Source: Streptomyces sp. Tu6071
GTDB taxonomy: Bacteria > Actinomycetota > Actinomycetes > Streptomycetales > Streptomycetaceae
Assembly: GCF_000213055.1 (NCBI RefSeq)
Contig: NZ_CM001165.1
Span: 3,490,445-3,554,444 of the forward strand
DNA length: 64,000 bases
Direction of reading: 5' to 3'
Shown piece after piece: positions 9,616-17,657 of the stretch (position 1 is its first letter; each line of letters opens with the position of its first letter). The notes under the pieces are model-generated. The model saw only the letters and a program-made list of their open reading frames with translations, was not told the origin of the DNA and made no database searches. A program made the position numbers and the translations under genes.

Positions 9616-10551
9616 ATGCCCCCGCTGACGTACGACGACATCAAGACGGCGCGCGACAGGATCGCCGGGCACGTGCGCCCCACCGTCGTGGCGCCCTTCG
9701 CGCCCGGGGTGTGGAACGCGCTGGAGTTCACGCAGCACACGGGGAGCTTCAAGGCGCGCGGGGCGTGGAACTTCGTCGCGGCGCACCGCGAGGCGGGGAC
9801 GCTTCCGGACGCCGGGGTGACGATCGCCTCGGGCGGCAACGCGGGGCTCGCGTGCGCGTGGGCGGCGCGCGAGGCGGGCGTACCGGCGACGGTGTTCCTG
9901 CCGCAGAACGCGCCGCGCGTGAAGGTCGACCGGCTCGCGGAGTACGGGGCGCGGGTGCGCCTGGTGGGCAGGGAGTACGCGGAGGCGGCGGCCTCCTGCG
10001 CGGAGTACGCGGCCGACTCGGGCGCGCTGCTCTCGCACGCCTACGACGACGCGCTCATCGCGGCGGGCGCGGGCACGCTGCTCGACGAGGTCCGGGAGCA
10101 GGTCCCCGGTCTGACGACGGTCGTGGTGGCGGTCGGCGGAGGCGGCCTGTTCGCCGGGGTCGCGACGGCGGCGCACCACCACGGCATCCGTGCGGTGGGC
10201 GTGGAGCCGGCCCAGTGCGCGGCGCTGGCGGAGGCGCTGAAGGCGGGCGAAGTGGTCGACGTGGTCCCGGACTCGGTCGCGGCGGACTCCCTGGGCGCCC
10301 GCAGGGCGACGGAGCTGGCCCTGCACGCCGCCCGCGACCCCCTGTCCGCGCTCCTCACCGTCCCCGACGAGGCGATCATCCGCGCCCGCCGCGACCTCTG
10401 GGACCACCACCGCCTGGCGGTCGAACACGCGGCGGCGACGGCCCTGTCCGCCCTGACGACCTCCGCCTACACACCCCACCCGGACGAACGCGTCGCCGTC
10501 ATCCTCTGCGGTGCCAACACCGACCCGGCCACCCTCTCGGACAACCGCTGA
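9616..10551 (+). CDS. PLP-dependent serine/threonine dehydratase family enzyme
   Basis: This 311-residue fold-type II PLP enzyme starts at ATG 9616 behind CAGGAGA. The Schiff-base lysine is in GSFKARGAWNF (about residue 44); substrate contacts lie in SGGNAGLACAWAA; the phosphate-binding loop is VAVGGGGLFAG. The C-terminal segment ends with CGANTDPATL, usual for IlvA/SdaA-like enzymes without an ACT domain. It probably deaminates L-serine or L-threonine, or a related hydroxy-amino acid. Nothing around it names a pathway. Confidence 0.9.
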   Translation: MPPLTYDDIKTARDRIAGHVRPTVVAPFAPGVWNALEFTQHTGSFKARGAWNFVAAHREAGTLPDAGVTIASGGNAGLACAWAAREAGVPATVFLPQNAPRVKVDRLAEYGARVRLVGREYAEAAASCAEYAADSGALLSHAYDDALIAAGAGTLLDEVREQVPGLTTVVVAVGGGGLFAGVATAAHHHGIRAVGVEPAQCAALAEALKAGEVVDVVPDSVAADSLGARRATELALHAARDPLSALLTVPDEAIIRARRDLWDHHRLAVEHAAATALSALTTSAYTPHPDERVAVILCGANTDPATLSDNR

Positions 10552-10566
10552 ACCCTCGCGCGCCGC

Positions 10567-11041
10567 TCAGCCCCCGGGCAGACGCGCGGGCAGATCGCAC
10601 CGGGCGTCCTTGTGCGCCTGCCGGGCGAAGTCGGTGGCGAGCGTGAGGAGAACCTTGCGCGCGTTCCCGCTCCCGGTATCGAGCGGTTCGCTCGCCTGCA
10701 CCGACACCGCGAGGTCGCGCACCGCCTCGCCCGGCGCCTCGGCAGGCCAGCAAGGAACCCCGATCACCACCGCCCGGGAGCCGGCCCATGCCCTCTCACC
10801 GGCCCGGTACGGCTCAAGCCCGTCCCGCTTGAGCCCGCAAGGAAGAGGAGGACTCCTCGCGCAGAACGGAGCGCGGAACTTCGGCGGTCTTCGCGCGGTC
10901 GGGGACGTTCGAGCAGACATCGGACGCCGCGATGTCCCCGCGCGGGGAGCAGGCCCCCTGCGAAGCCGCGACACCGAGCCCCGCGCCGACGGCCACCACC
11001 ACGAGCGCACCCCCGATCACCCATGTGCGCCTGGCGATCAC
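10567..11041 (-). pseudogene. Frameshifted membrane-anchored small protein
   Basis: A GTG at 11041 opens a reading frame with an N-terminal membrane helix (ARRTWVIGGALVVVAVGAGL), a CSNVP motif, and a stop near 10814. A different frame continues with natural sequence to a stop at 10567: SRAVVIGVPCWP, then VSVQASEPLD, KVLLTLATDFARQ and CDLPARLPGG. The two halves fit one exported or membrane-anchored protein of about 158 residues with paired cysteines. The total span, 475 nt, is not a multiple of three. The shift lies near 10840-10860. It may be a real mutation or a sequence error. The gene is 65 bp downstream of the helical protein at 11107-11439 and likely shared its operon. Confidence 0.6.
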
Positions 11042-11106
11042 GGCCGCCCCACCCCGAAGAAGCTGCCCGAGGTGGCGTCCGGGTCCATGTGGTCCGGCCC
11101 CCTCTC

Positions 11107-11439
11107 TCAGAGCATCCGCCGGTTGCGGTTCATCGCCGCCGCCTCTTCCGGAGTCACCTGGGCGGGCATGGAGTTGATGTGGCGCTGTACGTCGCTGAGT
11201 ACGACGTCGATGCGCTCCCGCACCTTCTTGCGGTGGCCCGCCACGTCGGTGTGCCAGCGCTCGGCCGTATCGCCCACCCAGGCCAGTGCGGCGGTCGCGC
11301 TCCCCTTGCCGACCTCTTTCGCCGCCGGCTCGAAGGCCCCGACGAAGGCCGAGCGGTCTCCCTTCAACTGCCCGAGGGGGTCGCCGAGTCGGGTCCGGTC
11401 CGGATTGTCGACCTTCGGTTTGGCGCCTTCCGTTCCCAT
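11107..11439 (-). CDS. Small helical protein, WXG/ESX-like in size, unknown function
   Basis: This 110-residue protein starts at ATG 11439 after GGGGGGA. It is Lys/Glu-rich and predicted almost all helical, with a central turn AALAWVGDTAERWHTDVAGH and a second helix RKKVRERIDVVLSDVQRHINSM. The size and helix-turn-helix layout resemble WXG100-like proteins, but the canonical WXG is not present, so I do not assign it. The next gene downstream is the broken membrane-anchored protein. An export chaperone or partner role is speculative. Confidence 0.65.
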   Translation of the reverse strand: MGTEGAKPKVDNPDRTRLGDPLGQLKGDRSAFVGAFEPAAKEVGKGSATAALAWVGDTAERWHTDVAGHRKKVRERIDVVLSDVQRHINSMPAQVTPEEAAAMNRNRRML

Positions 11440-11552
11440 CCGTCCCCCCAAAGTCCCCCGTTGGCCGCTGCGCGACGAAGCTAGTCCGGCACGCTCCGGT
11501 TCCACCAGTGCGCGAGGGCCCTGGAGCCCACGCGACTCCCAGGGGCCACACG

Positions 11553-12314
11553 TCAGTTGCCGAAGAACTCCCCCACCACCCGCGCGAACCCCTCCGGGTT
11601 GTCGAGCATGATGTTGTGCCCGCAGTCCGGTACGGACCGGAGCGTGACGCCCGCCGCGCGCAGCGCCTCCGCCCCGGCGACGGGCCCGTCCGCCTCGGGG
11701 TGGAGGTACGCGCGGGGGACGGCGAGCCGCGTGAGGACGCCCCGTACCTCCGTACGCGCCAGGTGCACCGCGCTGCGGTGCAGGGCCTCGCGCCCCGCGA
11801 GCCGCATCGTCGCCCACCAGTGCGCCCCCGCCCGGTCCCGCACCTCCCGCCACGCCCCGGCGAGGAACTCCTCCTCGCCGAGCGCGGCGAGCCCGCTGCT
11901 CCCCGGCGTCTCCGCCTCGGGCCGTACGGGATCGAGGTTGGCGTCGACGAGGACGAGCCGCCCCACGAGGTGCGGATGGCGCGCGGCGAGCAGTACCGCG
12001 ACGGTCCCGCCCATGCTGTGCCCGACGACGTACGCGCCCCGCACCCCCGCGGCCTCCAGCGCACGGGCCAGGAAGTCCGCGTGCTCCTCCATCGTGTAGG
12101 CGAGCGACGTCGGCCGGTCGCTGATCCCGTGGCCGGGCAGGTCCACGAGGAGCGAGCGGTGCCCGGCGAGCGCCGGGTGCAGCGCGACCTCGGTGAAGTA
12201 CGGGCCCGAGGCGGCCCCGAGCCCGTGCACGTACACCCGCGCGGGCCGCGCGGCCCCTGGCATCTCGATCCACCGGACCCGGTCACCGGCAGCGGTCACC
12301 TGAACTGCGCGCAC
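11553..12314 (-). CDS. Alpha/beta hydrolase
   Basis: This 253-residue hydrolase starts at GTG 12314 with GGGGGAG seven nucleotides upstream. The oxyanion motif is VYVHGLGAASG, the nucleophile elbow is VVGHSMGGTVA, and the catalytic His is in PDCGHNIMLDNPEGFARVV. No lid domain insertion is obvious. Substrate is unknown. It is divergent from the padR gene, with only 97 bp between the starts and a PadR-type palindrome in that gap, so it is likely the regulated partner. Confidence 0.88.
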   Translation of the reverse strand: MRAVQVTAAGDRVRWIEMPGAARPARVYVHGLGAASGPYFTEVALHPALAGHRSLLVDLPGHGISDRPTSLAYTMEEHADFLARALEAAGVRGAYVVGHSMGGTVAVLLAARHPHLVGRLVLVDANLDPVRPEAETPGSSGLAALGEEEFLAGAWREVRDRAGAHWWATMRLAGREALHRSAVHLARTEVRGVLTRLAVPRAYLHPEADGPVAGAEALRAAGVTLRSVPDCGHNIMLDNPEGFARVVGEFFGN

Positions 12315-12345
12315 GACAGAACTCCCCCGTGACGAACGACGAAAA

Positions 12346-12379
12346 TACCTCGCCTAAGCTATACCTCGTCATCGAGGTA
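12346..12379. promoter_or_regulatory. PadR-type operator with an extra half-site
   Basis: TACCTCG (12362-12368) and CGAGGTA (12373-12379) form a perfect 7-bp inverted repeat around TCAT. A third TACCTCG copy lies at 12346-12352 in direct orientation, 16 bp away. The array sits between the divergent hydrolase and padR starts, ending 32 bp before the padR GTG. Confidence 0.75.
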
Positions 12380-12411
12380 CCAGGCCACCCCGGACGAGAG
12401 AAGAAGACCCC

Positions 12412-12945
12412 GTGCTCGAACTCGCCATCCTCGGCTTCCTGTACGAACAGGGCCTGCACGGCTACGACTTGAAGCGTCGCGTGGCCCGGCTGACCGGTCA
12501 CGTGCGCCCCCTCTCGGACGGCACCCTCTACCCGGCGATCAAGCGCCTGGAGCGCGCGGGCCTCCTCACCCGCCGCACGGAACCCGGCACCCGCGCCGCC
12601 CCCCGTCACGTCCTCACCCTGACCGAGACGGGCCGCGCCGAACTCCGCCGCCGACTCCGTGCCACCGAGGGCACGGCGCTGACCGACGAGAACCACTGGT
12701 TCACCGTCCTGGCCTTCCTCCGCCACCTCCCCACCCCGGCCGGACAGGCCGCCGTGCTCCGCCGCCGCCTGGCCTTCCTGACCGAGCCGAGCAGTTTCTT
12801 TTACAGGGACGAGGACGAACGCCCCCTGCGCGCCGAGGAGTTCCCCGACCCCTTCCGCCGGGGCCTCCTCCGCATCGCCCGCGCCACGAGCGAGGCCGAA
12901 CTGACCTGGCTGAACGCGACACTTGCCGAGCTGGAGCGCGCGTGA
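12412..12945 (+). CDS. PadR family transcriptional regulator
   Basis: This 177-residue regulator has the PadR winged helix at its extreme N-terminus: LELAILGFLYEQGLHGYDLKRR, then LSDGTLYPAIKRLERAGLLTRR and the wing RAAPRHVLTLTETG. The C-terminal helices (FLRHLPTPAGQ and following) form the dimerisation domain. GAGAGAAGAAG lies just upstream of the GTG start. The palindrome at 12346-12379 is its probable operator and the divergent hydrolase its probable target. Confidence 0.9.
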   Translation: MLELAILGFLYEQGLHGYDLKRRVARLTGHVRPLSDGTLYPAIKRLERAGLLTRRTEPGTRAAPRHVLTLTETGRAELRRRLRATEGTALTDENHWFTVLAFLRHLPTPAGQAAVLRRRLAFLTEPSSFFYRDEDERPLRAEEFPDPFRRGLLRIARATSEAELTWLNATLAELERA

Positions 12946-12988
12946 AAACCGCGCGACCGCCCGCCCGGCCCCCTGCTACGGTGCGCCA

Positions 12989-13423
12989 ATGCCTACGCTC
13001 CGCCAGCTCCAGATCACCATCGACTGCGCCGAACCGGCCCTCCTCGCGGCCTTCTGGTGCGAGGCGGTCGGCTACGTCCTCCCCCCGGTTCCCGAGGGCT
13101 TCGCGAGCTGGGAGGAGTACCACCGCTCGCTGCCGCCCGAGGAGCAGCCGGCCTACTTCGCGTGCGCCGACCCGACGGGCGTGGGCCCGCGCCTCCTCTT
13201 CCAGCGCGTTCCCGAGGGCAAGACGGTCAAGAACCGCGTGCACATCGACGTAAGGGCGGGCAAGGGCCTCGTCGGCGAGGAGCGCCTCGCGACGCTCCAG
13301 GGGGAGCAGGCCCGCCTGGAAGCGCTCGGCGCGGTCCACCTGTGGACCCAACTCGCGGACGGCGAGGAGGAGTCGTGCGTCACGATGCAGGACCCCGAGG
13401 GCAACGAGTTCTGCTTGGACTGA
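12989..13423 (+). CDS. VOC (glyoxalase/bleomycin-resistance) family protein
   Basis: The 144-residue protein starts at ATG 12989; TACGGT at 12977-12982 ends six nucleotides upstream with no Shine-Dalgarno, so the mRNA is probably leaderless. It has two VOC beta-alpha-beta-beta-beta units: LQITIDCAEPALLAAFWCEAVGY and a second unit ending CVTMQDPEGNEFCLD. Metal-binding candidates are D in ITIDC, H in RVHIDV and E in GNEF. Streptomyces genomes carry many such proteins with no defined substrate. The gene follows padR by 43 bp but appears to have its own promoter. Confidence 0.88.
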   Translation: MPTLRQLQITIDCAEPALLAAFWCEAVGYVLPPVPEGFASWEEYHRSLPPEEQPAYFACADPTGVGPRLLFQRVPEGKTVKNRVHIDVRAGKGLVGEERLATLQGEQARLEALGAVHLWTQLADGEEESCVTMQDPEGNEFCLD

Positions 13424-13461
13424 GCGAGCGCCTTGCGGCCCGGAGCGAGCGGGCGCGGTCC

Positions 13462-13507
13462 CGCCCTGACCGGGCGCGCGCGGTCTCGCCCTGACCGGGC
13501 GCGCGCG
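13462..13507. repeat. Two tandem 25-bp-spaced hairpin repeats
   Basis: A 21-bp sequence beginning CGCCCTGACCGGGCG occurs at 13462-13482 and 13487-13507. Each copy contains CGCCC-tgacc-GGGCG, so two small hairpins are possible. They lie 38 bp past the VOC gene and may act as its terminator. Confidence 0.5.
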
Positions 13508-13601
13508 TCGCAACCTGGCAGCCGCACGGGCGGGCGGCGAGGTCGTCCGCCCTCGGTGAACCCGCGCGCGGGCCAGGCGTGCGGCTCGTAGGGTCCGGCG
13601 T

Positions 13602-14327
13602 ATGACCACAGTCCGCACGCGCAGCGTCCCGTACACCGCCGACGGGCTGGACATGACCGGCCACCTCGCGCTTCCCGCGGGCACGGGGCCGCGCCCCGCC
13701 GTGCTGGTGGGGCCGGAGGGGACCGGGCTCAGCGACGTCGAGCGGGCCAGAGCCGAGGCGCTGGCCGAACTCGGCTACGTGGCGCTGGCGTTCGACCTGC
13801 ACGGCGGAAGGTACTTCCGCGAGCCGCAGGACATGCTCGACCGCTGCCTGCCGCTCCTCGCCGATCCCGGGCGGCCGCGCGGGATCGGGCGCGCGGCACT
13901 CGACGTCCTGACCGCCGAGCCCCGTACCGACCTCGGGCGCATCGGGGCGATCGGGTACGGGACCGGCGGGGCCGTCGTGCTCGAACTCGGCCGCGACGGG
14001 GCGCCGTTGAAGGCCATCGGGACGGTCAACGCGTTGATGACGGGCGGGATCGCCGAGACGGCCCGCATCCGCTGCCCGGTCTGGGCCGGGGTCGGCTCCG
14101 AGGACCCGATCATGGCGCCCGCCCAGCGCGAAGCCTTCGCCGCCGAACTCCAGGCGGCCGGGACCGACTGGCGCCTCACCGTCTACGGCGGCGCCCGCCA
14201 CGCCTTCCCCTACCCCCCGGTCGACCACCCCACGGTCCCCGCCGTCGCCTTCCACCCCGTGCACGCCCCGCGCGCCTGGCGCGACCTCGTGGACCTGCTC
14301 GGCGAGTGCCTGCCGGTGACGGACTGA
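13602..14327 (+). CDS. Dienelactone-hydrolase-like protein lacking the nucleophile
   Basis: This 241-residue protein has the dienelactone hydrolase layout: PAVLVGPEGTGL, ALAFDLHGG, the nucleophile elbow region IGAIGYGTGG, the acid VGSEDPI and the His in GGARHAF. In family members the elbow reads GYCFGG or GxSxGG. Here the nucleophile position, residue 120, is Gly (codon GGG at 13959), while Asp and His remain. The protein may be catalytically dead or use another residue. TAGGGT at 13589-13594 ends seven nucleotides before the ATG, suggesting a leaderless mRNA. It is convergent with ushA. Confidence 0.82.
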   Translation: MTTVRTRSVPYTADGLDMTGHLALPAGTGPRPAVLVGPEGTGLSDVERARAEALAELGYVALAFDLHGGRYFREPQDMLDRCLPLLADPGRPRGIGRAALDVLTAEPRTDLGRIGAIGYGTGGAVVLELGRDGAPLKAIGTVNALMTGGIAETARIRCPVWAGVGSEDPIMAPAQREAFAAELQAAGTDWRLTVYGGARHAFPYPPVDHPTVPAVAFHPVHAPRAWRDLVDLLGECLPVTD

Positions 14328-14341
14328 CCGGGGACGCCAGC

Positions 14342-14381
14342 GGGCCCCGCACCCCCGCGGAAGGCGGAGGGTGCGGGGCCC
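14342..14381. terminator. Strong bidirectional hairpin
   Basis: GGGCCCCGCACCC (14342-14354) pairs perfectly over 13 bp with GGGTGCGGGGCCC (14369-14381). It lies between the ends of the convergent dienelactone-hydrolase-like gene and ushA, so it likely terminates both. Confidence 0.8.
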
Positions 14382-14406
14382 GGTCGGCCGCCCGGGGGCT
14401 ACGCCG

Positions 14407-16248
14407 TCACTTCACCACCGTGATCCGGTCCGCCTTCGGCGGGGCCAGGGGGGTGGCCGAGGAGGAGTTGGCCGTCAGGTAGTCGTTGAACGCCTTCAGG
14501 TCGTCGCTGCCCACGAGGGGGCTCGTCCCCTTGCCGAGGGACGTGAAGCCGTCGCCCCCGCCGGCGAGGAAGCTGTTCATCGCCACGCGGTAGGAGGCCG
14601 CGGGGTCGATCGCCGCGCCGCTCAGGCGGATCGACGACGTGTCCACCCGGGCCGCTCCCGACTTCGTCAGGTCCAGGGTGTACGTCAGGCCGTCCGAGAC
14701 CTGGAGGATCTTCGGGGACGCCTCGTTCGGGCCGCTGACCTGCTCCTGGAGCGCGCTCACGAGTTGCGCGCCCGTCAGCGTCACGAGGTTCACCGTGTTG
14801 CTGAAGGGCTGCACCGTGAACGCCTCGCCGTATGTCACGACGCCGTCCCCCTCCGCCCCGCTCGCCGCGTGCACGAGGTCCGCGCGGATGCCGCCCGGGT
14901 TCATGAGCGCGAGCGACGTGCTCGGGTCGAGGGTCTTCGCGTGCGCGAGCTGGGCGTCCGCGATCAGGTCGCCGAGCGGCTGCTCCGGGCCAGTGCCGCG
15001 CGGGATGTCCGCCGCGATCCAGCCCACCGCCTGGTTCGCGACCGGGGCGGCCAGGGTGTTCCAGCGGCCGATGAGGGCCGTCATGTCGGCGGCCTTCGGC
15101 TGCGTGCGGCTCACCACGTGGTTCGCGGAGCCCACCTTGGTGCGGACGATGTCCCGCGTGCGGCGGTCGTAGGTGAGGGTCGTGTCGGTGTAGAGGCGGC
15201 CGAAGGACGAGGCCGAGGTGACCAGGCGCGGGTTCCCCGCCGGGTCGGGGATCGTGCACACGTACGCGTTGTGCGTGTGGCCCGTCACGAGCGCGTCCAC
15301 CTTGGGCGTGATGCCCTTCGCGATGTCGACGATCGGGCCCGAGACCCCGCCGCCCGCCGCGGGCGAGTCGCAGTCGTAGTTGTACGCGCCGCTCGCGGGC
15401 AGTCCGCCCTCGTGGATGAGCGCCACGATCGACTTCACGCCCTGCTTGTCGAGTTCCTTGGCGTACTTGTTGATCGTCTCGACCTCGTCGTGGAACGCGA
15501 GGCCCTTGACGCCCTCCGCCGTGACGATGTCCGGGGTGCCTTCGAGCGTGACGCCGATGAAGCCGACCTTCACGCCGTTCTTCTTCCACACCCAGTACGG
15601 CTTGAGGAGCGGCTTCCCGGTCTTCTCCTTCGTCACGTTCGCCGTGAGGTAGGGGAAGTCGGCGCCCCGGAACTTCTTGCCCTTCTCGTAGCAGCCGTCG
15701 GTCGGGTGGCAGCCGCCGTTCTGCATCCGGGCCAGCTCCGCGGCGCCCTCGTCGAACTCGTGGTTCCCGACGCTCGTGACGTCGAGATCGAGCTTGTTCA
15801 TCGCCTCGATGGTCGGCTCGTCGTGGAAGAGGCCGGAGAGCAGGGGGCTCGCGCCGATGAGGTCACCGGCCGCCGCCGTCACCGAGTACGGGTGGCCCTT
15901 GCGGGCGGTGCGGAGCGAGGAGGCGAGGTACTCGACGCCGCCCGCCGCGACCGTCTTCGTCGTGCCGTCCGGCTGGAGTTCGGAGAGGGAGCCGGAGGAA
16001 CCGGCCGGGGTTTCGAGGTTGCCGTGGAAGTCGTTGAAGGAGAGCAACTGGACATCGACGGTACGGGAGTTGTGGCCGTGACCCGGGTGGCCGTGCGACG
16101 GGTGGCCGTGCGACCGGCCGCCGTGCGACGGGCTGCCGTGTGCCGCCGCCGGGCTCGCCGCCGTCAGCGCGGCGACGGTGGCGAGTCCGGCGGCAACGGT
16201 CAGCAGCCGACGGCCTCTTCGGGGCGGGCGGGGTGGCGTGGCGGGCAT
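14407..16248 (-). CDS. ushA: Secreted UshA-type 5'-nucleotidase / metallophosphoesterase
   Basis: The protein is 613 residues from ATG 16248, which has GAGGGG upstream. A basic-hydrophobic signal peptide (RRGRRLLTVAAGLATVAALTAA) is followed by a stretch of HG repeats. The metallophosphoesterase domain has LLSFNDFHGNLE, VGNHEFDEG and TGHTHNAYV; the C-terminal 5'-nucleotidase domain has MNPGGIRADLV and MNSFLAGGGDGF. It should release phosphate from extracellular nucleotides, which fits a window rich in phosphate genes, although I see no PHO box upstream. The His-rich segment just after the signal is unusual. Confidence 0.92.
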   Translation of the reverse strand: MPATPPRPPRRGRRLLTVAAGLATVAALTAASPAAAHGSPSHGGRSHGHPSHGHPGHGHNSRTVDVQLLSFNDFHGNLETPAGSSGSLSELQPDGTTKTVAAGGVEYLASSLRTARKGHPYSVTAAAGDLIGASPLLSGLFHDEPTIEAMNKLDLDVTSVGNHEFDEGAAELARMQNGGCHPTDGCYEKGKKFRGADFPYLTANVTKEKTGKPLLKPYWVWKKNGVKVGFIGVTLEGTPDIVTAEGVKGLAFHDEVETINKYAKELDKQGVKSIVALIHEGGLPASGAYNYDCDSPAAGGGVSGPIVDIAKGITPKVDALVTGHTHNAYVCTIPDPAGNPRLVTSASSFGRLYTDTTLTYDRRTRDIVRTKVGSANHVVSRTQPKAADMTALIGRWNTLAAPVANQAVGWIAADIPRGTGPEQPLGDLIADAQLAHAKTLDPSTSLALMNPGGIRADLVHAASGAEGDGVVTYGEAFTVQPFSNTVNLVTLTGAQLVSALQEQVSGPNEASPKILQVSDGLTYTLDLTKSGAARVDTSSIRLSGAAIDPAASYRVAMNSFLAGGGDGFTSLGKGTSPLVGSDDLKAFNDYLTANSSSATPLAPPKADRITVVK

Positions 16249-16377
16249 AGGGGTCCCCTCGTGCGCTCGGGAGATTCGCTGTGCGGAGCCTGTACGGACG
16301 CGGTGCCCGTACGGGCGGCAGGATACGGTCAACGCGCGTAGCACGGCGAGGGATTGGGTGACGAGGAGCGGTACGGC

Positions 16378-17604
16378 TCAGAAACCGTCGGGGCACCAGG
16401 GGCGGCGGGCGGTGCGCAGCACCTGTTCGGCACGGGCCGCCACTCCCTCCGTACGTACGTCGAGCAGCCCCGCCTCCGCGAGCGCGAGCGGCGAGCCGTC
16501 ACCGAGCCACAGCCGCGCCAAATCGCTGACGCCAAGGCTGAGTTCGGGCTCCTCCTCGGTCCGCTTGACCTGCCCCGTACCGTCCGCGTCCGCCGTCAGC
16601 CGGTACGTGCCGCCCGCCGGGCCGCTCGGGTCGGCCACGCCGATGACGAGACTGCCGGGGGCCTCGTACGTCCGCGCCTCGAAGGCCACGACGACGTCCA
16701 GGACCCGTACCCACAGGAAGTCCGTCAGGCGCGTGACCTTCGCGGCGCGCGGGTCGGGCAGCAGGAGCGGGAGGACGTCGTCCGGCGGGCGGTGGTACGT
16801 CTCCACGTGCGAGACGTGGTCGATCGTGCACAGGTACGTCCACAGCGCGCGCCGGGCGGCGGCGGTCGTGGCGAGGAGGTCGTGGACCTTGGCGGTGCGG
16901 GAGGTGTCGTCCGCCTCGTAGCAGAGCAGGCCCGCCGGGGTGCCGTCCGCGTCCCGGTGGAGCACGTACACCGGCTCCTTCCAGCCCGGGTCGCGCCGCC
17001 CGGTGCCCGTGAGGGCGCGCCACCACGCGGCGTCCCTGCTGAGGGCGCCGGGCTGCCCGGCGAGGAACCGGGCGTGCAGCGCCGGTCCCTCCGCGAGGGC
17101 CGTCTCCGCGTCGACGAGGGCGAGCCGCCCGTCGCCGGGCTGGAGCGCGCGCTGCCGGTCGATCCCCGTCGCCGCGACGTCGACGCGCCAGTCGAGCGAG
17201 TGCGTCGCGGGGCCGAAGCCGAAGCGGCCGTAGATGGGGTACTCGGCCGAGATGAGCGTCGCGACGGCGTCGCCCCGCGCGTGCGCGGCGGCGAGGTCCG
17301 CGCCCATCATGCGGCTGAGGATGCCGCGCCTGCGGTGCGTCGGCGCGACGGACACGCCGGTGACGGCGTTGGCCGCGACCTGCCCGCCGCCGACCGCCGT
17401 GACGCGCTGCGGGAAGGAACGCAGGGTGCCGACGCAGCCGCCGTCCTCGAAGGCCCCGGTGAAGCGCGACTCGCCGAAGGAGCCGACGATTTCGGCGAGC
17501 CGCTCGGCCGGGACGGTGGGGGGTTCGAGGAAGGCGGTGCGCACGACCTTGAGCCAGGAGGGGAGTTCGTCGGGGCCGGTGAGCGGGCGTACGTCGAGGG
17601 GCAT
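16378..17604 (-). CDS. Eis-like GNAT N-acetyltransferase
   Basis: This 408-residue protein has the Eis layout: two GNAT domains and a C-terminal sterol-carrier-like domain. The acetyl-CoA loop is VSVAPTHRRRGILSRMM (about residues 85-101); ISAEYPIYGRFGFGPA carries the Tyr used as general acid in Eis. The chain ends in Phe (CPDGF), matching the C-terminal carboxylate that acts as base in Eis. Eis enzymes acetylate amines on aminoglycosides or lysines; the physiological substrate here is unknown. On the minus strand TAGCCT (17611-17616) ends six nucleotides before the ATG, so it is probably leaderless. Confidence 0.88.
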   Translation of the reverse strand: MPLDVRPLTGPDELPSWLKVVRTAFLEPPTVPAERLAEIVGSFGESRFTGAFEDGGCVGTLRSFPQRVTAVGGGQVAANAVTGVSVAPTHRRRGILSRMMGADLAAAHARGDAVATLISAEYPIYGRFGFGPATHSLDWRVDVAATGIDRQRALQPGDGRLALVDAETALAEGPALHARFLAGQPGALSRDAAWWRALTGTGRRDPGWKEPVYVLHRDADGTPAGLLCYEADDTSRTAKVHDLLATTAAARRALWTYLCTIDHVSHVETYHRPPDDVLPLLLPDPRAAKVTRLTDFLWVRVLDVVVAFEARTYEAPGSLVIGVADPSGPAGGTYRLTADADGTGQVKRTEEEPELSLGVSDLARLWLGDGSPLALAEAGLLDVRTEGVAARAEQVLRTARRPWCPDGF

Positions 17605-17657
17605 GGGGGCAGGCTAGGCCGGGTGCCCGCCCGGAGCCATCCGGTTTCCCCGGCCGC

